NCBI GenBank assembly: GCA_018287875.1
Contig: JAGVVL010000001.1
Location: 1,240,001 to 1,304,000 of the forward strand
Reading direction: 5' to 3'
DNA length: 64,000 nucleotides
DNA from: Nigrospora sphaerica
Taxonomy: Eukaryota; Ascomycota; Sordariomycetes; Amphisphaeriales; Apiosporaceae
Both the position numbers and the translations under genes were made by a program. The stretch's first letter is position 1. Each line of letters opens with the position of its first letter. Of this stretch, positions 23,917 through 35,122 are shown one piece after another. A model generated the notes under the pieces. That model made no database searches. It was not told the DNA's origin and was given only the letters and a program-made list of their open reading frames with translations.

Positions 23917-24051
23917 ATGAACGCCCCAAGAGCCGCAGAAGCACGGGATCCGAACCCCCCAGGATCATCCGACAATTTGATGGGCAACGTCTCCATGTCC
24001 CCCACGACCCGGCGAACCCCCGCCGTCGCCACGATTCCGCCGCCGCCATGA
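23917..24051 (+). promoter_or_regulatory. Upstream ORF overlapping the swc6 start codon
   Basis: A 44-codon frame begins with ATG at 23917 and ends in TGA at 24049-24051, overlapping the main ATG at 24048-24050 as ATGA. If the transcript starts upstream of 23917, this would couple translation of the main frame to termination and reinitiation. A GTACGT donor-like site just upstream (23901) leaves open that the region is spliced out. Confidence 0.4.
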
Positions 24052-24908
24052 ACAACTTCGGCGTCATCGAAGTCGCCAGCACCAAGACCACCAATGCGCC
24101 CGGCTGGGCCTACGTACCGGACGCCGGCCCCGCCGGTCTCCTGGCCCAGCAACAGGCCGCCGCCGCCGCCACGACGAACCGTAAGCGCGCCCGTAAGTCG
24201 GCCGCCAATCCCACCTACGCCGACCTGAGCGCGCGCCAGGAGGCCAAGACCCGGAAGGAGCTCGAGGTCCTCGACCGCGACAACCACCGCGACGTCGCCA
24301 TCCCCGTCCCGCCCAAGTCGCGCAGCGCCCGCAACGCCAAGCACACCCCCAACGTGCGCAAGATCCTGCAGTCGCAGAAGACGTTTGCGAACCACCTGGA
24401 CGACTGGCTGGCCCTGAACCCGACCGACGGCGCCGCTGCTGCCGCTGCACGCAAAGCCTCCACTGCCGCCGCTGCTGCCCCGAAACCGGACGCGTCGGCG
24501 CGCCCGTCCGCCGGGAAACAGCCGCAGGCCAAGCACGGCGGCGACGTCGAGATGACGGACGCGCCTGCCGACAACGCGTCGGCCGCGCCGGGCGGGGAGT
24601 TGCTGTACGAGTACAAGGGACCGCGGCCGGAGCCCCATCCCCTGGACGACGATCCGCTGCTCGTGTCGCGTGTGCCGCCCATGCCGTTGCACGAAGAGCT
24701 TCGCGAGCTGCTCGCCGCGCCGCCGCTGACCTACCTCGAGGCCCGCGCCGGCTGGACCGAGGCGGACCAAAAGTACCCCGCGCGCACGTTCTGCGAGGCG
24801 TGTGGTTACTGGGGCCGTGTCAAGTGCATGAAGTGCGGCACGAGGGTGTGCGCGCTCGACTGTCTCGAAGCGCACCGCGAAGAATGCATGACTCGGTATG
24901 GCTTGTGA
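24048..24908 (+). CDS. swc6: HIT-type zinc-finger protein, SWR1 complex subunit Vps71/Swc6
   Basis: Single open frame of 286 residues. The C-terminus carries a complete HIT zinc finger with ligands C249, C252, C260, C263, C268, C272, H276 and C280, ending close to the stop as in Vps71/Swc6. In yeast this protein helps the SWR1 remodeller exchange H2A for H2A.Z in the nucleus. The N-terminal half is basic and helical (NRKRARKSAANPTYADLSAR, then LEVLDRDNHRD) and is followed by a conserved-looking segment VRKILQSQKTFANHLDDWLA. An Ala-rich and disordered linker precedes the finger. The frame is open for about 77 codons upstream, but 24048 is the first ATG in it. An upstream ORF overlaps the start. 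It converges with the secreted-protein gene to its right. Confidence 0.9.
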   Translation: MNNFGVIEVASTKTTNAPGWAYVPDAGPAGLLAQQQAAAAATTNRKRARKSAANPTYADLSARQEAKTRKELEVLDRDNHRDVAIPVPPKSRSARNAKHTPNVRKILQSQKTFANHLDDWLALNPTDGAAAAAARKASTAAAAAPKPDASARPSAGKQPQAKHGGDVEMTDAPADNASAAPGGELLYEYKGPRPEPHPLDDDPLLVSRVPPMPLHEELRELLAAPPLTYLEARAGWTEADQKYPARTFCEACGYWGRVKCMKCGTRVCALDCLEAHREECMTRYGL

Positions 24909-25256
24909 GCGAAGCCTGTACTCGGCCCGCTTACCGACTTGGGGTCTCGACTGGTTTATGTGACCATATAACGGCATCCACGGGCCTCGCTCCCTGTATG
25001 ACGCCCCCAACAGTGCGGGAACGACAAAAACTGCAATTTGCGCCAAGGAAATAGATTGGTTGGATCGTCTAGCCGGTGCATAGTCCTCCGACTTCATTAT
25101 CTGTAGAAAGACGGACAGCAGTAACGCCTCCGAAATATTGGTACCAGCCACCTGCAGTATCAGACTTGGGAGGCCGACGCCACCCTCACTCTGGTCCCGA
25201 GCCCGGTTAAAACATTCCCGAACCGCCCCCCGCCCATCGATGAAATCGCGTCAAGC
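24909..25256. other. Convergent intergenic, 348 bp
   Basis: 3' flanks of the HIT-finger gene and of the 153-residue secreted-protein gene. No coding signal. Confidence 0.6.
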
Positions 25257-25931
25257 TTACGGGTTGGCAAGAGTGAAGTTGATGTCGCCGTTGGAGGCGC
25301 CGCCAGCGCACGTCGCTGACAAGCTACCCGTCGCTGCAACACTCGAAGTTAGTATCTTACAAATGGTGTTGGTGTAGCACGTCTCAAGAACAACAAGATT
25401 GAGAGAGGGGGTGACGGGAGCACAAAAAGGGGGGGATCTGTGTCGAAAGGAATAATAAAGATCGCCGAGAGCCACTTACGACACACCGCACGTGCGGCAC
25501 GGATACACTGTTCCCACCGTCCCTTCGAAATGTTGATGGTGCCGCCGCTCGTGGCCGTCGTCAACGAGAATTTAGCGGTGCCGGACTGACCGGTCGTGCT
25601 GGTCGGCGCGCCACGGCACTTGGTGACCTTGCCGGCAATGCCGCCGTCGCAGATCTGGAGCTGGGCGACGTTCTCGTCGTGGAAGACAATATTTCTGTGC
25701 GTAGGTGTCAGTGGGCAGGGATGGGCGGCGGCACGTGCATCAAAGAACAAGAAAAGCATACACTTTGGGATCAATGCACTTGGTGTTGCTGGCGGCGGCA
25801 GGGTTCACGCTTTTCGAGGCACGCATTTCCAGGACCTCGGGGTGCTCCGGGCCAGCACTGGACCGGGGAGAGATGGGTGTGGCAGCGGCCAAGCTGGCCA
25901 GCACGAGGACCAGAGCGGACGAGAACTGCAT
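25257..25931 (-). CDS. Small cysteine-containing secreted protein, 153 aa
   Basis: I read three exons on the minus strand: 25931-25762, 25694-25480 and 25333-25257. The second intron has a textbook TACTAAC branch site 12 nt before its CAG acceptor, and all junctions keep phase. The product starts with a signal peptide (MQFSSALVLVLASLAAA). A short Ser/Pro propeptide-like stretch follows, then a domain of about 100 residues rich in Gly, Thr and Ser. Six cysteines remain after the signal peptide, enough for three disulfides. There is a sequon-like NFT near the end (DINFTLANP). I do not recognise a family. Size, secretion signal and cysteine content fit a fungal effector-like or cell-surface protein, but that is inference from composition only. 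Confidence 0.82.
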
Positions 25932-27338
25932 CGTGACGGTACGGGGAGGGAAGCTGGGGCGAAACCGGGGGGCTTCGGGCAAGGAGGAGCGAACAGACGT
26001 CAAGCCTGTCTGGATTCGAGCCGGCGAAATGAGAGACGGTGCTGCTCGGGGGAAACAGGGTAACGAAAGACGAGGCAAACGAATGCGCGATCACAGATCG
26101 GCCGGTGTAGAACGATCAGCGGGCTTGGCGAATGGGATAGGGGAGCGAAGCAACGGCAACTGCAAGAGAGCGATCCGCGGCACCATTTTATGGGAGCGTC
26201 TCCTCGCGGAAGTGAGCAGCCAAGCAAGGGGCGCAAGTAACCCGTACCACTGTGCGAACACCACTGGTAAATTTACTTCGCATAGAACGTGCAGCGCCGC
26301 ATGGAACCGTCCCGCCCTGGTACGCCCCTACGTAGCAGAAGATATGAGCCTCGCGAAGCTGGGATGTGGTACAGGCCGGAGGGGACGGTCGTCACAGACC
26401 CGGGGCCTTCAGAACCCCCCCGGAAGCCCTGGAGGTACAAGGGAAAAGAAGGGGGAGGGACCTTGCCCAGCAGCCCACAGCACTTGCCGAGTGCCTGTCC
26501 AGTGAGCTAGTCGAGTGGTTGCAGTGGATGCAACGTCGTGACGACCTCTTCCACACGACGGACCACCCCCCCGGCTGGCCAATCTCGGCTTCGTGTCCGA
26601 CCGTGCGAAGGATCCCCAGCGCGTCGGGACGCGCTCTGCAGCACGATCGCAGAGACTTCCCGGCGCTTCTCGCCACGCCGTGGCCGTCCCAAGTTCGGAC
26701 AAACCGGGAAGGGGGACTAGGCGGTGGAGGGAGGCGCTGGGGAGGAGGGCGCGCGACAAGGGGTCGGTTCGCTGAAACAGGAACCGTCACGATACAGTAG
26801 GTATACCCCCCTCCTCATTCTGGCTGTCGCTAGGCGGTACAACCCCCCAACGCCTGCAAGGCGGGCGAAGCAAGTGCCACTTCCGGGCCCGAGTCGTATT
26901 GAGCATTTATGCTTCGCCAATCAGACGGTGATTCCATACTTTGGATGTGTGTTCCGTTGCGTGGCTGCAGTACGCACCCAGGCGGGCGTTGATTGTGACG
27001 CGTTTCGAAACCAGTACTTGGAATCCAAACACCGAACGAAGTACGAGGCCAGATAGGCAGAAACTCGGGAGGAAACATTACGAGGCCGATATCCTCTTGT
27101 GTACACATTACCTCAGCATCATCTGGCGCCCCCATCGACTTTACGCCGGCAGGCTTGTACAGACGTCGACGGATTGCTCAAGAGATACATCTCTGTGATA
27201 CCACCGACGTACACCGAGATCCCGTTCCTGCCGACGACAAAATTCGCTACTGGGCGTTTCTGGGCTGTTTTCAAACCAGTGGCCGCGCCGGAGGGATGCG
27301 GAGAGACAGTTTCTCATGCTTTAATGCTGATGACCCCG
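25932..27338. other. Intergenic, 1.4 kb
   Basis: It lies between the secreted-protein start and the stop of the WLM protein. A 266-codon plus-strand open frame (25705-26505) overlaps antisense to the secreted gene and looks like a GC-driven artefact. Nothing else recognised. Confidence 0.55.
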
Positions 27339-28870
27339 TCATGTGGAAAAACTCTTCTTCCCACCGCAAAGCCCACAGAGGCCGCTGTCACTGGAATTCA
27401 GATACAGGCTACCTTGGCATGCGTCCCTTTCACACCTCCATGATTTTGGGTCCTTGCGGGCATCGAGTACGTGAGAACAACTGTAGCCTGTTGCGTCAGT
27501 AATTGCTTTGGAATAGATGGTCGTGAAGCACAGTTCGGGTACCCCAGGGTTTAGAACGATGGAGACAGGTTAATGGGTGTACATGATGAGGTTTCTCAAT
27601 AGGTAGGGGCAGGGAGAAAAACCAAGGGCTGCTTACATGCCGCATGTAACGCGCCCGGTGTCGTTTTCATATGAACACATTGAACAAGCCCCCGATGTTT
27701 TCGCTGTGGTCTCATTGGGCTCAGTTTCAATGCCCACGCGCTCTCCCTTTGGCTCTACATTCGCGGCCTTCGTGGCTGATAGGCTTCTCTCTATAGTGCC
27801 GGCCGGTGCCAATGAAGACTGTAACTCACGTAGCTCCCGCTGAGCATCGTGGTCTTCCGACTCTCCGTCTTCGCATACTTTCACCATTCGGTGGCCTTTG
27901 CTGTCCCGCAGGTCTTTGCCGTCGATGTCGAGCGCCGTAGACAACCCATCTTCGCCCTCGCCTTCGCTGCACGTGTCCGAGTCGCTTGCTGTCTCTTCGT
28001 AACCGTCTCGGCCACTGTCGGCGGCCTCTTGTTGCTCTTTTTCGGCGGCCGGCTTCTGTTGGTCGAAACGCGCCAGCGCGGCGGCAGCCCGGAGCTCTCT
28101 GCCTCTTTTGCTCCCTGCCACGCGCGGCTTCGCAGCAGTCCTTTTGCCTTTCTCGAGCACGGCTTTCACGTCCTCATCCTCGCCCAGGGCGACGCCGTCT
28201 TTGCCGAATTTCCTTTCGATGCGGCGTTGCTTTCGTTCCTGGTAGCTGGGCTGGCTGGCGGCCTTGCGTTTCCTTCGTCTCGAGCGGAATGTACCACCGC
28301 ACAGATGCTCCGGCAGGTTCTCGCTTGCCAAGACCGTATTGGCCTCAAATGCGCCCGTCTTGAGGGACGCGCCCCGGCCCCATAAGCCCTCCCCCGTGTA
28401 GCCTTGGGAGAACAGCACCTTCATCTGATCTGCGTAGACGTTTCGGACAGCCCAGAAAGCCTTGGAGTGGTTCATTTGCTTGCAATGCGCCAGCTCGTGC
28501 ATCATGACCATCTGGACGTATTGAAACGGGAGCCAGCGCCCCGTGGTCGGCGATTTTAGCACAAGCTGGATAACCTCGCCGGCGTTGAAGTTGCGGCCGA
28601 CGAACTCGCGATTCGGTTCGTACTCCTCCAGGGACATGACGCTGAGATGATGCTCCCGCATGATGGGCACTGGACCGTAGATTAGCACGTGTCGCCAAAC
28701 GCTCGGCGGGGGGAGTTGCCACGCGGAACGGACTCACAACATTGTGCCGCGATCCGTTCCAGGAAATCCTGCGCAACGGCTTCATCAGGACCCTTCAGTG
28801 CTTTGATGAAAACGATGAGAGGGTTGGGCTGCGACTTCTTCGCGTTGATTCGCTGGATGCCGACGGGCAT
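27339..28870 (-). CDS. WLM-domain metalloprotease with two RanBP2 zinc fingers
   Basis: I read three exons: 28870-28738, 28669-27637 and 27480-27339, giving 435 residues. The N-terminal WLM domain (Wss1-like metalloprotease) holds the zinc protease motif HExxHxxxxxH with H102, E103, H106 and H112. Wss1/SPRTN-type enzymes cleave DNA-bound proteins, so a role in DNA-protein crosslink repair in the nucleus is plausible but inferred. The middle is Lys/Arg-rich then acidic. The first RanBP2-type finger uses C373, C376, C387 and C390. A frame that ignores the last intron stops after the third cysteine, whereas splicing (GTAAGC donor, TAC-AG acceptor) supplies the fourth. It also adds a second finger with W403, C405, C410, N417, C424 and C427. 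Recovery of both fingers is strong support for that exon. Confidence 0.9.
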
Positions 28871-29487
28871 CCTAAGCCGGGCCGGAACGTGGCTCGGGCA
28901 GACAAGAACAAGCGATGAGAGGTGTCCGGGTCAAGACGGCGAGTGAACTTTATGATGCAGTCAGGGCAGCTGTGTGGGGGGTTGGAAGTCAAGCTGTACG
29001 GGTATGGAATGCAGTGCTCGAGGTATTTACTTACGTAGCTTCCTGATCCATGTTGCCATGTGCCCCGCGGGTCAAGGCTCTCCCGTCTCGTTTATTTTTT
29101 TTAGTACATGACATAACCAAGTAGCCTATTGAATAGCTGGGTGCAGGCAACTCGGTTACGCCGCGGTTCTCTTTTGCCGCCTACCTACCTTTTAGGCAAT
29201 CCTGATCTCCTATACTCAACCCTCGCGAGGCCTCATACGTCTACATGCGCTCTGTACTGGCTGATTGGGGGCTGCCTCAAGTGGCGGGCATGTATTTTGT
29301 ATACTTGTACCTAGGGCCTCCGGTCGCAGCTCTCCATGAATTCGAGCCAGGGCACTTTCGAAACCAGCCCAGAGCACTGCGTCCCCTGCACGATTGCAGA
29401 CTCTTCTCATCACGGATGAGCTGTCTACCTGCTTCCTTGAGCACCCGTACCAGGCCAGTAGCCAAGGAGCACTGTCGAGGAAATCCA
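28871..29487 (-). other. Intergenic, 617 bp
   Basis: It lies between two minus-strand genes: promoter of the WLM gene and 3' UTR of the kelch gene. Nothing else recognised. Confidence 0.55.
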
Positions 29488-31739
29488 TCAACGCCTCCTA
29501 CCAGCACCCACGCTAGGGCCGCTCTCACCCTTATCAGCAAGAGAGACAACCTCCCCAATCCCTGCCGCCTCCTGCTCGTCTTCGAGAGCCGTGATCTCCT
29601 CGCGCGAATCCCACCACTTCTCCTCGCTGAGCTCAAAGGCCTTGGTCTTGATCTCTTTGACGGTGAGCGATTCGGGCTGGATTCCCTTCCACCTCAGGTT
29701 GGTCATCAATACTTCCTGCCACTCGTTCGAGGTCCGTTGGAAGAATTCCCTCCTGGACTCAAACGGTCGCGGGTGAGGAAGTCCGTCATTCACCGAAGTC
29801 GCTGCAGTTTCCGTCTCGATCTCGTCCTCGGCAGTGGATGTTGCCGATGCTGAATCTGTCGCGGCCTCTTCAGCCGCCTGTTTCTTCTTGCCATGGGACG
29901 GCGAGCGGATTTCTTCCTCGGGCATGCCCGCCTCGTCGTATGCACCTTCATCTTCATCCTCGTCATCCTCATCATCGTCCTCGTCCTCGTCGTCGTCGTC
30001 CTCATCCTCGGAGCCCTGTTGCATGTGTAAGCAGGCGGGCGAGCAATAGAGCAACGCCGGCGAGAAGGCACTTACCACCCAGTCTTCAAGTTCCCTGCTG
30101 TAAATCTCTTTGCAACCGTCCATTTTTCCAAGGTCGATGGCGTATAGATCGTCAAAGGTGTATTCCCTGTCCCCCTTTTCAAAAGTACCGCCGTAGATGT
30201 AGAGCACGTCGTCCTGAACCGCCAGCTGCGCATTGAACCTCGGATGAGGTAGTTCCATAGAGATGGGCATTTCCCTCGCCGGTTTCTCCGGCTCTTCGGG
30301 CTCCTCGGCAGGCTTTCGGTCGACGTCGATATTATCAGCGTCCTCGACGGACGACCCGGCCTGCAAGGCTGCCAGGTTCTTGAGCAGTTCCTCTTCGTTC
30401 GCCTGTGCCCGACCACGTCTGCCAACCCGTTGCTCAGCGCCTGCGTTCTTCTTCTGGACCCTAGGCTTGCGGAGGGCCAGGGGAAAGAAACGATTGCGCT
30501 CGATGTTCCAGGCAAACAACTGGTTGAAAAACTCGCTGTCCATGCCCTCTTCGCTCTGCTCCACGTCGTGAACCCCGCCGAACATGATGCCGCGTCCCTT
30601 GTGGTACCCCATGGTCGTACCAATCCGTGCCGGGGCTGGGGTGTTGGCCGGCTTCTTGCGCTTCTCCCATCTGACCGCCGGTGGTGTGCCTTCCGGTGCG
30701 TCGGCCGCCGGCTGCGTGATGCGTAGGTAGAAGCAGTCCTGGTGGACCATGGGCTTGAGAATGTTGCGCTGCCCCTGCGACGCCCCCTTTGCCGACTTGT
30801 TGGCAGACACGGTAGTTTTGACCCGGGAGTAGCCTCCGTAGAGTACAGCACCGTGTTCATGGGGAAGGAAAGTGAAAGAGGACCTGGCATCCGGCTTTAA
30901 CTGAGCCGGGGGCAGGGTTGGGTTGAACCAGACAAAATTCTGGCTGTGGGTTAGTGGACGTTGGAAGTGAGAACGGGACGGTCTTCGCGTACCTGCGTGT
31001 CATATAGCCAGAGATCGCCCAAGTACTTGGTCTGGTTGGATGTATCCTGGAAGCCTGTACCGCAGAATTAGCTACAATGCGGTTCAGCGCCGGAGCACTT
31101 TTGAGCCTTACCACCGAAAAGAATGATGTAGTTCTTGAAGTACGTCATGCGGTGACCGCTTCGCGCGGGGGGCGTTTTCCCCTTGGTCTCTATACGCGTC
31201 CACTCGCGACTGCTGGGTTCGAGCCTCCAGAAGTCGTTGTAGTGATAGAAGGTGCCCTGCTTGGGGCTGCTGAACTCGCCGCCAAATAGGAAGACCGAGT
31301 TGCTCTGGTTGCCGCCCCTGCACCAGGCATGACCGGAGCGCGGCAGAGGAGCATTGGGCGACGTCACACAGTGCCACTCATCGCGGTCGGTGTAGTAGAT
31401 GTTCAGGTCATTGAAGAAGTGGGCAATGGCGCCGTTGAAGTTCTCGCCACCGAAAAGCAGCAACTGATTGGCGTTGGAGGGGGAGGCGAGAAAGGTGGAC
31501 GACGAGCGCGGCTTGGGCGGCGCTTCGGACACCGTCTCTGTGACCTTCAGGAACTGTTCCTGCTGCCTCTTGTACTCCTCGAGAACATCATCCAGATCGA
31601 CATCTTCGGCATCACTGCCTTCGATCTTGGCGTTTTTGACCTTTTCTTTCTTAGCTGCCTTTTTCTCTTGCTTCTGCTTCTTCTCGGCTAGTTTTGCTTT
31701 CTTGGCCTCGGCCTTGGCCCCCTTCTTGTCCTTGGCCAT
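29488..31739 (-). CDS. kel3: Kelch-repeat protein, Kel3/KLHDC4 family
   Basis: I read four exons on the minus strand: 31739-31112, 31054-30993, 30939-30076 and 30015-29488, giving 693 residues. The N-terminus is a very Lys-rich helix. At least six kelch blades follow, each with a hydrophobic-GG motif (LLLFGG, VFLFGG, IILFGG, AVLYGG, GIMFGG, LYIYGG), forming a beta-propeller. A long Asp/Glu tract starts at exon 4. The C-terminus matches the DUF4110-type domain found in Kel3-like proteins (FFQRTSNEWQ and EKWWDSREEI). Yeast Kel3 is a cytoplasmic protein of poorly known role. The last intron is exactly 60 nt with no in-frame stop, so its removal is inferred from GTAAGT and CAG signals. Divergent from the carrier gene. 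Confidence 0.92.
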
Positions 31740-33045
31740 GATTGCCGGTGTCAGAAGGCTCCTGGCCCGCTAGGGGAGAAGTAGAGAGACTGTTTGTATG
31801 TATAGTTCTGTGGTCGCACGGCGCAGAGAAGAGCTATTCCAGCCGATGGGAGAGGAGCCGGGGCAAATGCGGTGGTGGTAAAAACCTATAGCCTTCCAGG
31901 TCGGGTTAGTTGACTGGGTCAGAAAGTGGGTAACATGCGTAGCTGTACCGGCCAGTAAGACACTGACGCAAGACGCAAGGCGGCGAGGCTTGTGATTTTT
32001 CGTCGCTCCTCGGCACTACCCAGGTGGAGATGCAAGATACAGGTGGGTGAAAGATTCGGTCCCATCTTACAACTACCTGCCTAGCATGCACTTGGATAAG
32101 TAGGTAAGGACAACCTTATATCTAGGCGCCCTAATCAGATCAGATTGATAAAGTTACGTCCTTTTGGTTGCCCCGCCATCACCCCTCGTTTACTTGCTCG
32201 CTCTCCCCACCAACGTAGGTGGGCGGCTCAAAAGACGGCCGCTCGTCGGCTTCGCTAGGCCGGCGAGGCGGGCGACAGGCCATCAGCAGGTTGTTGGTAG
32301 CGGGACCGAAATTTCTACCTCCTTGCTACTGTGTATTAGAATTGCCTTAGTCAGTCCCTGCCCCCGAATGGTTTGCCAGGCACCGATGTACCTACCTACT
32401 ATCTTCCACGTAACTGGCAGTCCGCCTCGGCGGTTCTGTCTGTACCCGCGACCACATTCTTTATCGCGGCCCAACGGCGGTCGTCTTTTGTGCCTGCTTA
32501 CTGACCTCTGAAAAACCTGCCTGCCTGCATCTCACTTTCCCTGGTAGGTGTCTACCTCCTGTCCCTACGTGTCTCCCTTTGCCGGGGACGTGCAATCACG
32601 CAATTAAAGTTATCTGTGGGGTGAGTTTTCAGTCTCCTACTGCGCCGCGCTCTGTGTTTCTACCACGCCGACATCCTGTTCGACCGCCCACGCCCTCTCG
32701 CTGGACATGCTGTGACGACAGCCTGGATTTGCTCCGAATTCGTTGCAGGAGCCCGACCAACACCAGTAACGCTGACCTATGACCTCCCCGTCACCGCTCA
32801 GATCCCAACACCCGCTGCTAGCAGTGGCCTTCTTTCGGTAGCCAAACCCACCTCTGGCGGTTTGTGCTTTTCTACTTCGCCTCGTCTTTGGGTGACTTCC
32901 TTGGGAGACGCCTCTACCGCCGGCTGTTTTGCTGGTGTAATCTCTGTGCCAATTTGGAGATATCTGTCTACTCGTTCCATACAATACCACACGGTTCAAC
33001 CGTCGCGCGCGACTACTGCACCAGGCCCCCCACCGAGCATATGCC
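31740..33045. other. Divergent intergenic, 1.3 kb
   Basis: Shared upstream region of the kelch gene (minus) and the mitochondrial carrier gene (plus). It contains TACCTA-type motifs near 32085-32110 and 32390-32400 and a pyrimidine-rich stretch before the carrier start. No gene recognised. Confidence 0.55.
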
Positions 33046-34115
33046 ATGGCAGCCCCTGCGGCACTCGAAGCCCGAGGCTCCGTTGCGAAGCCCGCTGGGG
33101 CGCCTCGCGCGACGACCAAGACGAGCGCCACGGAGGCCATGGAGGACATACTGTACGGTTCGGTATGCGCCCATGCAGTCCGGCTCCCCGTTGCTCCCCT
33201 TACTAATGCGGCCAGGCCGCGGGCGTCATAGGCAAATATATCGAGTATCCATTCGACACGGTGAAGGTACGTCTGCAGTCACAGCCGGACGGCCTGCCTC
33301 TCCGCTACACTGGCCCGCTCGATTGCTTCCGGCAATCCATCAGGGCAGACGGCGTCTTGGGCCTGTACCGGGGCATTAGTGCGCCATTGGTGGGCGCGGC
33401 GGCCGAAACAAGTAGCCTCTTTTTCTTCGAGCGCCTTGGCAGAGAAACCATCTATGCGTCCGGACTCTGTTCGCGCGACCGAACCCTCCCGCTACCGGCC
33501 CTGTGGTTCACCGGGGCCTTCTCCGGCACCTTTACCTCATTCGTTTTGACCCCTATCGAGCTGGTCAAGTGCAAGATCCAGGTGCCCGCCACGAGCCCGA
33601 CGGCCAATGGTGCGGCACACCAGGTACCGGGGGTTATGTCCGTTATCCGAGGCATCTACAAGCACGACGGGCTCCGGGGCTTCTGGCATGGCCAGATGGG
33701 TACGTTCCTCCGAGAAGCGGGTGGTTGCGCTGCCTGGTTCGGATTCAAGGAAACCACCACCAAGCTCTTTTACCTTCTCAATGAGCGTGATGTAGCCACG
33801 CAGGCTGAAAAGGTCGCCCTGCGAACCGAAGCACTGCCTTTGTGGCAGCAGGCCGTTGCCGGCGCATCCGCCGGCATGTCGTACAATTTCCTCTTTTTCC
33901 CGGCCGACACAATCAAATCCCGCATGCAAACGACAGCCATTGGCGGGACCTCGCAGAAAAGGACATTCATGCAGGAGGGTAAAGCCCTGTGGCATCAACA
34001 TGGTTTGCGCGGGCTCTACCGCGGATGCGGCATCACTGTGCTTCGATCAGCACCGAGCTCCGCCTTCATCTTCATGGTTTATGATGGGCTGAAGCAACAC
34101 TTTCCCGTCGGGTGA
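33046..34115 (+). CDS. arg-13: Mitochondrial ornithine carrier (Ort1/Arg-13 type)
   Basis: I read two exons, 33046-33162 and 33216-34115, separated by a 53-nt intron with a TACTAAT branch, giving 338 residues. The protein has the three-fold mitochondrial carrier repeat with signature sequences [20 protein letters not shown] and [10 protein letters not shown], each at the end of an odd-numbered helix. These signatures and the wording around them fit the Ort1/Arg11/Arg-13 branch, which exchanges ornithine and related basic amino acids across the inner membrane, linking matrix ornithine synthesis to cytosolic arginine synthesis. The branch assignment is by recognition, not alignment, and a related basic amino-acid or carnitine carrier is the main alternative. 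Convergent with the TspO gene. Confidence 0.88.
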
Positions 34116-34482
34116 CACCTAGGTCACGTATACGGCATAGAAGAGACAGAGTGCGCGTATTTCTTGCATGGCGTTCCTGGCGTTAGGGTACAGTGGACAG
34201 ATGGGCGCGCACGCATCTGATACGTAGAACAAATAGACTCGAACAATATATTCCACGAGGGATTACCTCCGAATTCGGTTACGGAGGACTTGAGCTCCGC
34301 CGTGCCTATGGAACTGATGGCATGGAAGGCCTCGATACAGACGCAGGTACCCAATGGAAGTAAATTGGACCAGGAAGTGAGGAAGTACTCATGACACTCC
34401 TTAACTTTTTGCGGCGACTTGTATGTCGTTATTCCCCAAAAACCTGGGACTGGTGCTCGTCCCCTCAACTGCACCTCTCGCT
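34116..34482. other. Convergent intergenic, 367 bp
   Basis: 3' flanks of the carrier and TspO genes. No coding signal. Confidence 0.6.
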
Positions 34483-35122
34483 TTACTCGTTTCGTTTCTG
34501 CAGCAGATCCTTATCCGAAATCCTCCAGTTGTTCATGATGCCCACGCCAAGGTTGAGATACGTAGCAAAGCTCAGCCACGCAACGTAGGGCACAAAGCAC
34601 CAGCCAGCTACGGGGTCGATTTCGAAGAAGCGGGCCGTCAGGTAGGAGTTAATGCCGAGCAAGGCCACAATGTCGACGAGCGCCGCAACAGGCTTCCGCA
34701 GGCCGAAAAACAGTGGCGTCCAAGCGAGGTTCAGGCCAAGTTGAATGGTGTATAGGGTGGCGGCATGTTTGGTGTCGCGCACCTTCTCGACCGTTGAGAA
34801 GAGCGGGTCAAGGCCGGTGACGACGACGCGATGAGCCGCATAACCCATGAGACCGTACAGAAGCGTCCACACGGGCCCGAAGACTTGAGGCGGGGGGCGC
34901 AGCGGCGGCTGCTTCATCAGCTTGTATGTGTTTTGCGTCGAGCTTGCTGGACGTGAGGCGTTAGCAATATGCGGAGACGGCCAGGCTGAGAAGGGCCAAG
35001 GAGGGCTCACGGCTGATGCTGAAGCCCACGCCAGTGCCCAGGGTGATGGGCAGAAGCACCGAAGCCGCTGGGTTGGCGAAGACGGCGTGGGGTATCGTGA
35101 GCTGGGGAATGTAGGTCGTCAT
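34483..35122 (-). CDS. TspO/MBR (translocator protein) family membrane protein
   Basis: I read two exons, 35122-35011 and 34946-34483, giving 191 residues. The 64-nt intron (GTGAGC donor, CTAAC branch, CCAG acceptor) keeps phase. Five hydrophobic segments and the family pattern are present: PPPQVFGPVWTLLYGLMGYA after the first helix, then LGLNLAWTPLFFGL and VPYVAWLSFATYLN. TspO/peripheral benzodiazepine receptor proteins bind porphyrins and other tetrapyrroles or sterols in mitochondrial or ER membranes; the role in filamentous fungi is not settled. Length matches the family (150-190 residues). The next gene to the left is a mitochondrial carrier in convergent orientation; there is no evidence they share a pathway. 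Confidence 0.93.

Noticed and set aside
23892..25151. 419-codon minus-strand open frame
   Set aside because: Antisense to the swc6 gene with Gly/Arg/Val-rich shadow composition.
25705..26505. 266-codon plus-strand open frame
   Set aside because: Half of it is antisense to the spliced secreted-protein gene, and the rest has no coding character.
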